NCBI GenBank assembly: GCA_965214565.1
Contig: OZ243951.1
Coordinates: 1,922,001-1,986,000, forward strand
Source of the DNA: VXYK01 sp965214565
GTDB lineage: Bacteria > Actinomycetota > Acidimicrobiia > Acidimicrobiales > Aldehydirespiratoraceae
DNA: 64,000 bases
Direction: 5' to 3'
The position numbers were made by a program, and so were the translations under genes. Below are positions 16,561 to 25,788 of the stretch, piece after piece (within the stretch, counting starts at the first letter, position 1; every line of letters starts with the position of its first letter). Under the pieces are notes generated by a model. That model saw only the letters and a program-made list of their open reading frames with translations, made no database searches and was not told where the DNA came from.

Positions 16561-17699
16561 ACCTTGAGCTTTCTCCGCGCTATGTGGAGTTCCGCGACGA
16601 ATGCCGGACCTGGTTGCACGAGAACTGCCCGGCCGAACCGTTCGCTTCGATGGACTCAGCGGCCGGGTTCGAGCAGCATCGGGGATGGGAACGGACTCTG
16701 TTCGAGGGAGGCTGGTCGGTGCCGGCGTGGCCGCAGGCGTACGGCGGGCGCGACTGCGACCTCATCGAGTGGCTGATCTATGAGGAGGAGTACTGGCTCT
16801 CGGGCGTGCCGGGACGGGTGAGTGCCAACGGCGTCAGCCTGCTGGCGCCCACGATCTTCAACTTCGGCACGAAGGCCCAGCAGGACTATTTCCTTCCGAG
16901 AATGGCCGGCGGCACACATATCTGGGCACAGGGCTGGTCTGAGCCCGAAGCCGGGTCGGATCTGGCTGGGATCAAGACCACGGCGGTCCGTGACGGCGAC
17001 GACTATGTCGTCAACGGTCAGAAGACCTGGTGCTCGAGGGGAAAGTACGCAGACTGGATCTTCTGCATCGTGCGCACCGACCCGACCGCGCAACGCCACG
17101 CCGGCCTGAGCTACCTGCTGGTGCCGGCCGACGCGCCGGGGATGACACGCCGGACGATCCAACGCCTCGACGGGGAGTCGGGATTCGCGGAGATATTCTT
17201 CGACGACTGCAGGGTGCCCGCCGATCACGTTCTCGGCGAACCGGGCCAGGGTTGGGCGGTGGCCATGGCTGCGGCGGGTTCTGAGCGCGGACTCAGCCTG
17301 CGCAGCCCCGGTCGTTTCATGGCTGCAGCGGAACGGCTCAGGTGCCTGGCCGCAGAACTTGAAGAGACTGCCGACGGCTTGGATGCACGGTTGCGAGACG
17401 AGGTGGTTGACGCCTGGATCCGTGCAGAGGCATACCGCTGGCAAACCTATTTTGTGGCCGCCGAATTGATGGCCGGAGGCGACCTCGGGTCGGAGGCCAG
17501 CTTGATGAAGGTCTTCTGGTCTGAGATGGATCTTGAGCTCCATGCCACGGCACTGCGGCTGCTCGGTGACCAAGCCGAAGTCCCGAGCGGCTGGCTGGAG
17601 GGATACGTGTTCTCCCTGGGCGGGCCGATCTATGCGGGAACCAACGAGATCCAGCGCAACATCATCGCTGAACGCGTGCTGGGTTTGCCCCGGAGGTAG
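16557..17699 (+). CDS. Acyl-CoA dehydrogenase, catalytic-type subunit
   Basis: 380 residues, complete ACAD fold: N-terminal helical domain, FAD-binding β-domain (WAQGWSEPEAGSDLAGIKT), C-terminal helical domain and the nucleotide-binding GGPIYAGTNEIQRN end. The MCAD-type base position (YEG) is YAG, but Glu243 in GSERGLSL aligns with the helix-G base of isovaleryl-CoA dehydrogenase and, by recollection, of mycobacterial FadE26-type steroid dehydrogenases. With the next gene, six bases downstream, it probably forms an α2β2 steroid-side-chain or ring-fragment dehydrogenase. Start overlaps the copied ipdB stop. Confidence 0.85.
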   Translation: MDLELSPRYVEFRDECRTWLHENCPAEPFASMDSAAGFEQHRGWERTLFEGGWSVPAWPQAYGGRDCDLIEWLIYEEEYWLSGVPGRVSANGVSLLAPTIFNFGTKAQQDYFLPRMAGGTHIWAQGWSEPEAGSDLAGIKTTAVRDGDDYVVNGQKTWCSRGKYADWIFCIVRTDPTAQRHAGLSYLLVPADAPGMTRRTIQRLDGESGFAEIFFDDCRVPADHVLGEPGQGWAVAMAAAGSERGLSLRSPGRFMAAAERLRCLAAELEETADGLDARLRDEVVDAWIRAEAYRWQTYFVAAELMAGGDLGSEASLMKVFWSEMDLELHATALRLLGDQAEVPSGWLEGYVFSLGGPIYAGTNEIQRNIIAERVLGLPRR

Positions 17700-17704
17700 C
17701 GCTG

Positions 17705-18706
17705 ATGCGTTTCAGTTTCACCGAAGAGCACGACATGTTCCGCGACACGGTCCGTGAGATCTTCGCCGGCGAGTGCAGCGCAGAGGCGATACGCGCAAGC
17801 TGGGAGAGCGACGACGGGCGGGTGCCCGGGCTGTGGGCCACGCTCGCAGAGGTTGGTGTGCTGGCGACCATGGCCCCGACCGAAATGGGCGGACTCGGCA
17901 TGGACGAGGTGGCATCGGTTCGTCTGCTCGAGGAGGCGGGCTACGCGGGGGTTCCCGAACCGTTGATGGAGCACATGGCCGTGGCCGTTCCCGCGCTGGC
18001 TGCCGCGGGTGCCTCAGAGATGTTGGACGCGGCAATCAGCGGTGGGAGCACCGCCACGGTGGCGTTGGCCTCGGGAGGCCCCAACGTTGTGGCCGCAGCG
18101 TCGGCCGACCTTGTGATAACCGAACACGCAGGCTCGCTGCTCGCCGTTGATGCCGAGCGGCTGACCGTAGAGCCCAGAGACTCGATCGATCAGTCCCGTC
18201 GTCTTTTCGAGATCAGTTTCGATCCGGGCGCGGCGGAGCCCTTGGTCGGGGCGGATGTGGCGCTGGCGGCTGATCGGGCCGCCCTCGGTACCGCCGCGCA
18301 ATGTGTCGGTGTTGCTCGGCGCCTGCTCGACACCACCGTCGAGTACGTGACCGAGCGCAGGCAGTTCGGCAAACCGGTGGGCACCTATCAGGCGGTCAAG
18401 CATCATCTGGCCAATGTCAGACTGGGGATCGAGTTCTCTGCTCCGTTGGTTTATCGGGCGGCCTGGTCGGTTGCGCACTGTGACGATTCGGGGCCGCGGG
18501 GCCGCGACGTGTCGATGGCCAAGGCCATGGCGTCCGATGCGGTTGATCGGGCCTGTCGCGCCGCTCTGCAGTGCCACGGGGCCATCGGCTACACGTTCGA
18601 GTACGACCTGCAGATCTGGCTGAAGCGGGGCTGGAGCCTCTCGGGTGCCTACGGTGATGCCCGGCGGCACCGGGATCGGGTCGCGGGTGCTCTGGGACTC
18701 CGTTGA
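17705..18706 (+). CDS. Acyl-CoA dehydrogenase, probable non-catalytic partner subunit
   Basis: 333 residues, shorter than usual because the FAD β-domain is reduced (about 115-175). Helix-G carries Asp (AADRAALG, D190) where the partner has Glu243; the RRQFGKPVGTYQAVKHHLA and QCHGAIGYTFEYDLQIW motifs are retained. This is the pattern of heterotetrameric ACADs of steroid catabolism, in which one subunit supplies the base and the other part of the FAD site. The ATG lies 5 bp after the first subunit. Substrate is inferred from the neighbouring ipdAB only. Confidence 0.8.
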   Translation: MRFSFTEEHDMFRDTVREIFAGECSAEAIRASWESDDGRVPGLWATLAEVGVLATMAPTEMGGLGMDEVASVRLLEEAGYAGVPEPLMEHMAVAVPALAAAGASEMLDAAISGGSTATVALASGGPNVVAAASADLVITEHAGSLLAVDAERLTVEPRDSIDQSRRLFEISFDPGAAEPLVGADVALAADRAALGTAAQCVGVARRLLDTTVEYVTERRQFGKPVGTYQAVKHHLANVRLGIEFSAPLVYRAAWSVAHCDDSGPRGRDVSMAKAMASDAVDRACRAALQCHGAIGYTFEYDLQIWLKRGWSLSGAYGDARRHRDRVAGALGLR

Positions 18707-18912
18707 GCCTGACGGTGTGAGGCCGCCGGTTGTCGGCTTGGGATCTCAGGCTTGCGCTGGAGGTCGAGCGGACTGGCCGTGCATGGCCCTTGACCAACGA
18801 GACCGCGGCCCCAACGACCCGTGAACGCAGTGGACGGGAGCGGGAGACAACGAGCGCTGGCGCACCCGCGACGTTCAGTCCGCGCACGTTCCAACGATAT
18901 GATTCGGGCGAT

Positions 18913-19692
18913 ATGAGCAACCAGATCGAATCCCTGAATCAACAGAGCGTGGTCGTCGAGCACGCGGAGCGGGTGCTGATTGTCATGGCGATGGAATCCG
19001 AGGCGGCGCCGTTGCGTGATGCACTGGGAGCCGAGCCTCTCGACTCTCCGGCTTGGGCCGCCAGTCTGCCATGTCGATTCGCTCTTGCGCCCAGAACCGC
19101 GGGAAGGCCCGAGACTGTGCTTGCCGTCAACGGAGTCGATCCGATCTACGGGGTCGATGCGGTCGGCAGCACCGCCGCGGCTCTGACCGCTCACGTAGCC
19201 CTGAATCTGGGGCTGCCTGCCCCCGACCTGGTGTTGTCGGTCGGCACGTCCGGCGGCTGGCGGCGCGTCGACGCCGAGATCGGTGAGGTGTATTTCGGGT
19301 GGCCTCATTTCGCTTGTCATGACCGCCGGATCCCGCTCCCAGGTTTTGATGCCATGGGCGAATGCGGGCTGGCTGCAGCAGACCTGAGGAGCCATGCGGC
19401 AGCGCTCGGCTGTCGCCTCGGAATAGTGACGAGCGGCGACAGCCTCGACGAGTCGCTGAGAGACTGTGAGCGGATCATCGAAAACGGAGCTGAGGTCAAG
19501 GAGATGGAGGCGGCGGCTGTGAGCTGGATCAGCCACCTCCATGGGATACCGGTTGGCGCGGTGAAGGTGATCACCGACCTTGTCGACTCACCGGTCGAGA
19601 CGGAGGCGCAGTTCGTTGAGAACCTGGAGATGTCTGCGCAGGTCCTCCGTGAGACCACGCTTGCTCTTCTTGAGCGGCTCGGTTCCGGCTGA
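18913..19692 (+). CDS. 5'-Methylthioadenosine/S-adenosylhomocysteine nucleosidase-like protein
   Basis: 259 residues of the purine/uridine phosphorylase fold. The start of the domain VLIVMAMESEAAPLRDAL and the substrate motif VKEMEAAAVSWISH (M-E-A) are the recognised MTAN features; SVGTSGGWR fits the SxGxAG region loosely. It would hydrolyse the glycosidic bond of MTA/SAH or a related nucleoside. ATG 18913 is chosen because upstream in-frame codons lack similarity; the fold could also start at ATG 18985. Its TGA abuts the stop codon of the convergent livF gene with no spacer. Confidence 0.75.
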   Translation: MSNQIESLNQQSVVVEHAERVLIVMAMESEAAPLRDALGAEPLDSPAWAASLPCRFALAPRTAGRPETVLAVNGVDPIYGVDAVGSTAAALTAHVALNLGLPAPDLVLSVGTSGGWRRVDAEIGEVYFGWPHFACHDRRIPLPGFDAMGECGLAAADLRSHAAALGCRLGIVTSGDSLDESLRDCERIIENGAEVKEMEAAAVSWISHLHGIPVGAVKVITDLVDSPVETEAQFVENLEMSAQVLRETTLALLERLGSG

Positions 19693-20427
19693 TCAGGTCT
19701 CTCCGAGGTAGCTGGCACGGAGTTCGGGGTTGGCGAGGAGAGCATCGGCGGTGTCGTCGAGGACGACTCTGCCGGTCTGAAGCACCCAGCCTCGATCCGC
19801 TATCGAGAGCGCCATGTTGGCGTTCTGCTCAACCACGAATATGGCCACTCCCTGCGAATGAATCTGCTTGATCAACTCGAAGTTGGTCTGCACCAGGGCG
19901 GGAGCGAGTCCCATTGAGGGTTCGTCCATCAGCAGCACTTTCGGGTCAGACATCAGGGCCCTCCCTATCGCCACCATTTGTTGCTCACCGCCTGACAGGG
20001 TGCCGGCCTTCTGGTTGAGCCGTTCCTTGACCCGCGGGAACATCTCGAAGATCCGCTCGAGGTCTGCATCGATGGCCGAGCGGTCCGAGCGCAGGTAGGC
20101 CCCGAGTTCGAGATTGTCCTTGACGGTGAGCCGTTTGAACAGTCGCCGGTTCTCGGGAACCATCGTCACGCCCTGCTCGACCCGGTACGAGATCGGCTTG
20201 TCGGTGACTGTCTCGCCGTTGAGCAGCACGTCGCCGGTGGTGGGCGTGACCATTCCCAGCAGGGTCTTGAGTGTGGTCGACTTGCCTGAGGCGTTGCCTC
20301 CGAGCAGGCATACCAGCTCGCCGGGATAGATCGAGAACTCGACGTCCTTGAGGATGTGGACGGCGCCGTAGTGGGTGTTGACACCGCGCATCTCAAGCAG
20401 GGCGGCAGCGCCGCCGGTGTCGCTCAT
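19693..20427 (-). CDS. livF: Branched-chain amino acid-type ABC transporter ATPase LivF
   Basis: 244 residues. Walker A GGNASGKST, signature LSGGEQQMVAIGRAL, Walker B LLMDEPSMGLAP, all typical of LivF. Last gene of a five-gene minus-strand operon; its ATG overlaps the livG stop by 4 bp. Pairs with LivG to energise uptake of a branched-chain amino acid or similar hydrophobic solute. Confidence 0.9.
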   Translation of the reverse strand: MSDTGGAAALLEMRGVNTHYGAVHILKDVEFSIYPGELVCLLGGNASGKSTTLKTLLGMVTPTTGDVLLNGETVTDKPISYRVEQGVTMVPENRRLFKRLTVKDNLELGAYLRSDRSAIDADLERIFEMFPRVKERLNQKAGTLSGGEQQMVAIGRALMSDPKVLLMDEPSMGLAPALVQTNFELIKQIHSQGVAIFVVEQNANMALSIADRGWVLQTGRVVLDDTADALLANPELRASYLGET

Positions 20428-21215
20428 GCGGACTCCTTGGCGGGGCGTCCGAGGTATGCTTCGACCACGTCGGGGTCAGTCGACACTTCCTCGTACGATC
20501 CCTGCGCGATCGTCTCGCCGTGGTCGAGCACCACCACCCGGTCGCTCACGTCTCGAACGACGCTCATGTCGTGTTCGATCATCACGATTGTGAAACCCCA
20601 GTCGCTGCGCAGCTCCCCGATCAGTTGAGTGAGCGCTGCGGACTCCTTGGGGTTCATCCCGGCGACGGGTTCGTCGAGCAGGATGATCGTCGGCTTGGTG
20701 GCCATTGCCCTGGCGATCTCCAGGCGTCGCCGGTTGGCGTATGACAGCACCGCGGCGGGCTGGTCCAGCCGGTAGCCCACCAGGCGGGTGCCGAAGAAGT
20801 TCAGCACCAACTCGGCGTGCTCGCGGATCTCCTGTTCCTCCTGTTTGAAGGAGCGGGTCTGCAGCAGCGCTCCCCAGATCCCCTGTCGGGTGCGGCAGTG
20901 CTGGGCGACCATCACGTTCTCGAGGATGGTCATGTTGGCGAACAGGCGGACGTTCTGGAACGTGCGGGCGATTCCCGCAGCGGTCACCTGGTTGGGGTCG
21001 AGCCCCAACAGTGACTCGCCCTTGAAGATGATGTCGCCGGAGGTCGGTGTGACCATCCCTGAGATCATGTTGAAGAAGGTCGTCTTGCCGGCGCCGTTGG
21101 GCCCGATCACCGACACGATCTCGCCTTCGTCGACATGGAAGTCGAGGTCCTTGAGGGCGTGGAGCCCACCGAAGGTGACGCTGAGTTTGTTGATGGTCAA
21201 CAGACGCTGTCTCAT
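20424..21215 (-). CDS. livG: Branched-chain amino acid-type ABC transporter ATPase LivG
   Basis: 263 residues. Walker A GPNGAGKTT, LivG-specific region ARTFQNVRLFANMTILENVMVAQH, an ABC signature that reads LSYANRRRLEIARAM as in other LivG proteins, and Walker B IILLDEPVAGMNP. Overlaps livM (4 bp) upstream and livF downstream. Confidence 0.9.
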   Translation of the reverse strand: MRQRLLTINKLSVTFGGLHALKDLDFHVDEGEIVSVIGPNGAGKTTFFNMISGMVTPTSGDIIFKGESLLGLDPNQVTAAGIARTFQNVRLFANMTILENVMVAQHCRTRQGIWGALLQTRSFKQEEQEIREHAELVLNFFGTRLVGYRLDQPAAVLSYANRRRLEIARAMATKPTIILLDEPVAGMNPKESAALTQLIGELRSDWGFTIVMIEHDMSVVRDVSDRVVVLDHGETIAQGSYEEVSTDPDVVEAYLGRPAKESA

Positions 21216-23053
21216 GTCGGGGCCATTCCCGGCTCGGCGTCGGTGTCAGTGTCGATCTCCCCGCGGAGCCAGGCATCCTGAAGGTATTCCTCGGAGTGGA
21301 GTTCCCGGGTGCGGCGGACGTTCGGCACCAGGCCCTCGGGCCGTTTCAACATCATCCAGATCAGCAGCACGCCGTAGATCAACAGCTTGTATTCGGAGAA
21401 CTCCTGCAGCAGGCCCGGTTGCCGCGGTCCGCCGAGAATGCCGATCAGCACCATCGAACCGACGATCACGCCCACGATGTTGCCCATTCCCCCGACGATC
21501 ACGACCACGAGGATCACGATCGAGACCAGGATGATGAAGCTGTTGGGGAAGACCGACCCCACTTTGGCAGCGAGGATGGCACCCGAGAAGGAGGCCAGCA
21601 CGGCACCCACCACGAAGGCCATGAGTTTGGCGTTGACCGTGTTGATGCCCATCGCCTCTGCAACCGACTCGTCCTCGCGGATCGCCATCCAGGCGCGGCC
21701 CAGCCGACTGCGTTCCAGCCGCCACGACACGTAGACGGCGATCGCGCAGAAGAACAGCACCAGGTAGAAGACGGCCCGCGGGTCGGTTCCCTTGACCGTT
21801 GCCAGACCGAAAACCTGCACACCGGGAATGTTGGTGACCCCCTGCGCGGCCCCGGTGTATCCCCCGAGCCAGTCCGAGAGGAACAGCAGGCGGATGATCT
21901 CGCCGAAACCGAGGGTGACGATGGCCAGGTAGTCGCCGCGCATACGGATCACCGGAGCGCCGATGAACAGACCGGCGAGCGCGGCCAGTATCACCACGAA
22001 GATGAGGGCTGTGCCCCAGTAGAACTCCGGCATCCAGTCCGGCCAGGAGTCTCCCCGGTTGGTGGTGGTGAGAATGCCGGCCGTGTAGCCGCCGATGGCG
22101 AAGAAGGCCACGTATCCGAGGTCGAGTATTCCCGCGAGCCCGACCACGATGTTGAGACCCAGCGCCAGCAGCACGAAGAGGCCGACGTTGGCCAGTAGTT
22201 CGTTGGTGATGCCGCCCAGGAAGAGTGGCAGAACCACCAGGGCGACTGCGCATGCGAGCAGGCCCATGGCATTGGCACGGGTTCGGTCCGGTCCTTCCAG
22301 GGCCTGGAACTGAGCTTTCGCACGATGGGCCTGGTCACGTCCGAAAGCTGCGAACAGTCCGCCGAGGACGGCCAGGATTGCGGCGCCATGCATCGTCAGT
22401 CCGCCGCGGATGAAGTAGATCTCATCGACCAGCCGCTCGGTTCCGAGCGCGGCGAAGCCTTCGGAGAGGTCGATGATCACCGTCTCGAAGACGGCGAAAG
22501 CGACGACCGAAGCGAATGCCCAGCCCAGAACCCGCCGCGCCTTGGAGGGCATCACATGGGTCAACCCGCCGAGAGTTCCGAGCGCCAGGCCGATGGGAAT
22601 CCAGATGCCGATGCCGAAGGCGGTGCCTCGTTGGAACGACAGCAGGTCGAGCAGTTGGGGGCTCCAGTTGACCAGGGGATCGCGGAGGTCGAAGTTGTCG
22701 AGCAGAACGGTGAGGACACTGAGGCCCGCGCCGCCGATCAGGCCTACCAGCGCACCGGCGAGCACTTCGCGGCGCCCCTTCGCGTGGCCGGCCATTCCCG
22801 CCAGGACCGGTTCGCGACAGACCAGCAGACCGAAGATCGCCGGGAGCCAGAACAGCGAGAGGTAGCCCATGGAGAAGATCGGTTCGATCAGCATTCGGCG
22901 GTCAAGTTTGACCGGCATGTTGGTGAGTGCCACGAACACCAGCACCAAGGCCAGCAGGAGTCCGTAGTTGAGCAGTCTTCGCCAGTCCTGGTCGAGAAGG
23001 CTGCGGGCCGGGAGGTCCTCTGGTGTGTGAGGTTCGGCGAAGGCGGCGCTCAT
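21212..23053 (-). CDS. livM: Branched-chain amino acid-type ABC transporter permease LivM with long N-terminal extension
   Basis: 613 residues, nearly twice a standard LivM. The LivM core begins around residue 280 (LLALGLNIVVGLAGILDLGYVAFFAIGGY) and ends with the GGxGNIxGVIVGS helices. The first ~270 residues add about six hydrophobic segments with no ABC-permease motif, interrupted by a charged loop near 235-255. Such extended LivM forms are known in several phyla, but the role of the extra part is unclear. Overlaps livH and livG by 4 bp each. Confidence 0.88.
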   Translation of the reverse strand: MSAAFAEPHTPEDLPARSLLDQDWRRLLNYGLLLALVLVFVALTNMPVKLDRRMLIEPIFSMGYLSLFWLPAIFGLLVCREPVLAGMAGHAKGRREVLAGALVGLIGGAGLSVLTVLLDNFDLRDPLVNWSPQLLDLLSFQRGTAFGIGIWIPIGLALGTLGGLTHVMPSKARRVLGWAFASVVAFAVFETVIIDLSEGFAALGTERLVDEIYFIRGGLTMHGAAILAVLGGLFAAFGRDQAHRAKAQFQALEGPDRTRANAMGLLACAVALVVLPLFLGGITNELLANVGLFVLLALGLNIVVGLAGILDLGYVAFFAIGGYTAGILTTTNRGDSWPDWMPEFYWGTALIFVVILAALAGLFIGAPVIRMRGDYLAIVTLGFGEIIRLLFLSDWLGGYTGAAQGVTNIPGVQVFGLATVKGTDPRAVFYLVLFFCAIAVYVSWRLERSRLGRAWMAIREDESVAEAMGINTVNAKLMAFVVGAVLASFSGAILAAKVGSVFPNSFIILVSIVILVVVIVGGMGNIVGVIVGSMVLIGILGGPRQPGLLQEFSEYKLLIYGVLLIWMMLKRPEGLVPNVRRTRELHSEEYLQDAWLRGEIDTDTDAEPGMAPT

Positions 23054-24186
23054 GCTCGGTCCTCGCTTGAGAGCCGTTCTCCAAAAAGGCCGGTGGGCTT
23101 TACCAACAGCACGAAGATGAGCACGAGGAAGGCCACTGCGTCTTTGAGTTGGGACACACCGTTGATACCCCAGGGCTCAAGCAGTACCAGTGGTGCCACC
23201 GACTCGGCACTGCCGAGGGTGATCCCGCCCGCCATCGCGCCTCCCATGTTGCCGATGCCACCGACGACGGCTGCGCTGAACGCTTTGATCCCGGGCAGGA
23301 ACCCGGTTGTGTGGACCACCGATCGGAACAGCAGTCCCCAGAGGATCCCTGCAACGCCGGCCATCGCGCCGCCCACAGCGAATGTGGTGACGATCGTGCG
23401 GTTGACGTTGATCCCCATCAGTGAGGCGATCTCCTTGTCCTCCGCCACGGCCCGCATGGCCTTTCCGATCTTGGTCCGCTCGACGAGGTACCACAGCGCC
23501 ACCATTGAGACTGCTGCCACCACCAGCACCATCAGCCTGGTTCCCTCGATGGAGATCAAGCCGAGCGGTTCGCGTTTTCGGGCCAGCCAGTCCGGCAGGG
23601 TCGGGTAGGACTTGGCGCCCGGGCCGAGCAGCACGACCGAGACGTTCTGGATGAAGAACGAAACGCCGATGGAGGTGATCAGGGGGATCAGCCGCGGCGA
23701 GCCCCGCAACGGCCGGTAGGCGACCCGCTCCATGATCACCGCGGTGAGTGTGGAGCAGATGATCGCGATCACCAGGACGAACAGCAGCGAAAGCGCGAAG
23801 TTGCTCTCCCAGGCGCCGGACTCGTCGAGCTTGTTGGAGGTGATCATCCCTGTCATTGCGCCGACCATGAAGACTTCGCCGTGGGCGAAGTTGATGAAGC
23901 CCAGCACGCCGTAGACCATCGAGTAGCCGAGCGCGATCAGCCCGTACATCGCTCCCTGCGAGAGCCCGGAGATCACCAGCCCTTCGAACTGGGCCGCGGT
24001 GAGGCCGGTGGCGTCGGGGTTGATGCGGGAGGCTACGAAGTTGTCGGGGTCGATCTGCTGGCCGATGAACATGAGCAGACCCAGGATCACGAAGGTGCTC
24101 ATGACCACCCTCATGAAGAACAGGAAGGTGTCGACGCCGAGGCGGCGGTTCAGCTTGTTGTTCTCCGCAGTTCTGGGTGATGGCAT
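23050..24186 (-). CDS. livH: Branched-chain amino acid-type ABC transporter permease LivH
   Basis: 378 residues. After an N-terminal helix (about 24-44), the LivH core starts at GLSQGAMYGLIALGYSMVYGVLGFINFAHGEV, with the signature GxxGGIGNMGGAM near the C-terminus. An extra ~60-residue lead-in separates helix 1 from the core. ATG 24186 is preferred over GTG 24216 because the latter lies in the loop of a strong hairpin. 67 bp separate it from the binding-protein gene. Confidence 0.88.
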   Translation of the reverse strand: MPSPRTAENNKLNRRLGVDTFLFFMRVVMSTFVILGLLMFIGQQIDPDNFVASRINPDATGLTAAQFEGLVISGLSQGAMYGLIALGYSMVYGVLGFINFAHGEVFMVGAMTGMITSNKLDESGAWESNFALSLLFVLVIAIICSTLTAVIMERVAYRPLRGSPRLIPLITSIGVSFFIQNVSVVLLGPGAKSYPTLPDWLARKREPLGLISIEGTRLMVLVVAAVSMVALWYLVERTKIGKAMRAVAEDKEIASLMGINVNRTIVTTFAVGGAMAGVAGILWGLLFRSVVHTTGFLPGIKAFSAAVVGGIGNMGGAMAGGITLGSAESVAPLVLLEPWGINGVSQLKDAVAFLVLIFVLLVKPTGLFGERLSSEDRA

Positions 24187-24201
24187 GATCAATGGATCAG
24201 G

Positions 24202-24232
24202 ACCGGCCCCCACCACCGCGGCGGGGGCCGGT
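24202..24232 (-). promoter_or_regulatory. GC-rich hairpin between binding-protein gene and livH
   Basis: Perfect 10-bp inverted repeat ACCGGCCCCC (24202-24211) / GGGGGCCGGT (24223-24232) with an 11-nt loop. No T-run follows on the transcribed strand, so it is more likely an mRNA-stabilising or partial read-through element that keeps binding protein above permease levels than a full terminator. Confidence 0.6.
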
Positions 24233-24253
24233 GCCGTATCAACAGTTGTTCGG

Positions 24254-25636
24254 TTACGAGGGGGCGTATTCGAAGACCACGTTCTCCATGGAGGCGCGGA
24301 AGTCGTCGGAATCGAGGTGGTGGACGATTGTCACCTTCTGCGATCCGCAGTCTCCGAACTCGTCGCAGTTGAGCAGGCCGATGAGGCCGTTGTAACCAGT
24401 GAGGTTGTCGAGGTGCTCGCGTACCCCTGCCTTGTCTATTACGAGGTTGCCGTCTCCGTCAACGTAGCTTGCCGCCGATATGGCGTCGAGCAGCATGGCG
24501 GTCGCGTCGTAGCCGTGCCCCCAGAACGGTGAGGTCGGAGCTTCGCCGTACAGGGACTCGTAGGTGCCGCTCACATCGTCGGCGGTCTTGCCGGTGGACT
24601 GGTTGACGTTGTCGCCGAAGCGGGCGTCGGGCCCGGAGAAGTACATGCCCTCGGTCTCCTCCAACTCCAGGTAGCCGTCTACCAGCAGACCGTCTGCGGC
24701 GAGCAGTTGAGTGTCCTCAAGCCCGGCCACGCCCGGTGCCTGGGCCGCGATGAAGTTGCCCTCCGGCTGGAAGATCGGGAAGAAGAGCGCCTGCGGGCCC
24801 GCCGCGGCTACCTCGGTGAGTACCGGGACCATGTCGGTGTCGCCCTTGGCAATGCCGGCGAATCCGGTTATCTCACCGCCGATCTCCTCGTAGGCATCGA
24901 CGAACGCCTGGGCGAGGCCCTGGGTGTAAGGGTCGCCGTCGTGGATCGCCGCAGCGGTGCTCAGGCCGAGTTCGTTGAACACGAACAGGGCCATCGCCCG
25001 ACCCTGGTAGAGGTCGTTGTGTGCGGTTCGGTAGTAGCCCTCGTTGTAGTTCTCACCCGCGGTGCCCGCGAGGTCCGAGGTCAGTGAGGGCGATGTGTTC
25101 CCGCCCGAGATCATCACTATCCCGGCCTCGCTGATCAGCGGTGCCGCAGCAACGGCTGCTCCCGAACACGACGTGCCGACCACTCCGACGATCTGCTCGT
25201 CGGCAACGATCGTCTGCGCGGCGGCCTGGCCGCCGTCAGATGAGCACAGGTCGTCGAGGCCCTCACCTGAAGTGACCGGGAAACCGTGAATGTCGCCGTA
25301 GTCGTCGACGGCGATCTCGATGGACCGGTGGATCGGCAGGCCGAACAGCGCCACGTCACCGGTGATGGCGTTGAGCGATCGAATCTGCACCTCGGCACCC
25401 GGCTCCACGACGACCGTTCCGAGTGAACCGTCGCCAAGGTGGTCCATCATCTCGCTGTCGTCGGAGTCGGCCATGTCGTCGGAGTCGGCCATGTCGTCGG
25501 CGTCGTCGCCGTCGGTCTCGGCCATGTCGTTGCGGTTGTCGCCCGTGGCAGTGGTCGTCTCGTCGTCGTCTCCACAGGCGGCGGCAAACAGTGCCAATAC
25601 CGCGAAGAGCAACAAGAGTTTGCGTAGTGGTCCCAT
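24254..25636 (-). CDS. Branched-chain amino acid-type ABC transporter substrate-binding lipoprotein
   Basis: 460 residues. Lipoprotein signal with lipobox AAAC (Cys21), then an extremely acidic Met/Asp-rich linker (about 22-66, repeated DDMADS) before a type I periplasmic binding fold (Peripla_BP_6: GDVALFGLPIHRSIEIAVDDYG ... VGVVGTSCSGAAVAAAPLI). It delivers its ligand to LivHM. First gene of the operon, divergent from the phosphatase-like gene. The ligand could be a branched-chain amino acid, amide or other small solute. Confidence 0.88.
   Translation of the reverse strand: MGPLRKLLLLFAVLALFAAACGDDDETTTATGDNRNDMAETDGDDADDMADSDDMADSDDSEMMDHLGDGSLGTVVVEPGAEVQIRSLNAITGDVALFGLPIHRSIEIAVDDYGDIHGFPVTSGEGLDDLCSSDGGQAAAQTIVADEQIVGVVGTSCSGAAVAAAPLISEAGIVMISGGNTSPSLTSDLAGTAGENYNEGYYRTAHNDLYQGRAMALFVFNELGLSTAAAIHDGDPYTQGLAQAFVDAYEEIGGEITGFAGIAKGDTDMVPVLTEVAAAGPQALFFPIFQPEGNFIAAQAPGVAGLEDTQLLAADGLLVDGYLELEETEGMYFSGPDARFGDNVNQSTGKTADDVSGTYESLYGEAPTSPFWGHGYDATAMLLDAISAASYVDGDGNLVIDKAGVREHLDNLTGYNGLIGLLNCDEFGDCGSQKVTIVHHLDSDDFRASMENVVFEYAPS
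25457..25492. repeat. Two perfect 18-bp units encoding the acidic linker
   Basis: gtcgtcggagtcggccat at 25457-25474 and 25475-25492, followed by a diverged third and part of a fourth unit up to about 25527. On the coding (minus) strand each unit reads MADSDD. Units are multiples of three, so changes in copy number would lengthen the linker without a frameshift. Confidence 0.9.
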
Positions 25637-25788
25637 ATTCCCTCCAGACCGGGTTTGTTCGAATATCGCGACGGGTTAAGCCGCGATCATCTGCGATGTT
25701 AGCAAGTCGCCGCCGTCGCGGGAAGGGGCAAGATATCGGCAGGTGAAAGGTCTGCAGCACTGCCGATACTGCTAGAAAATGAACAACG

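Noticed and set aside
25457..25530. 18-bp repeats as a possible CRISPR-like array
   Set aside because: Units abut without spacers, are in frame and encode the acidic linker of a lipoprotein.
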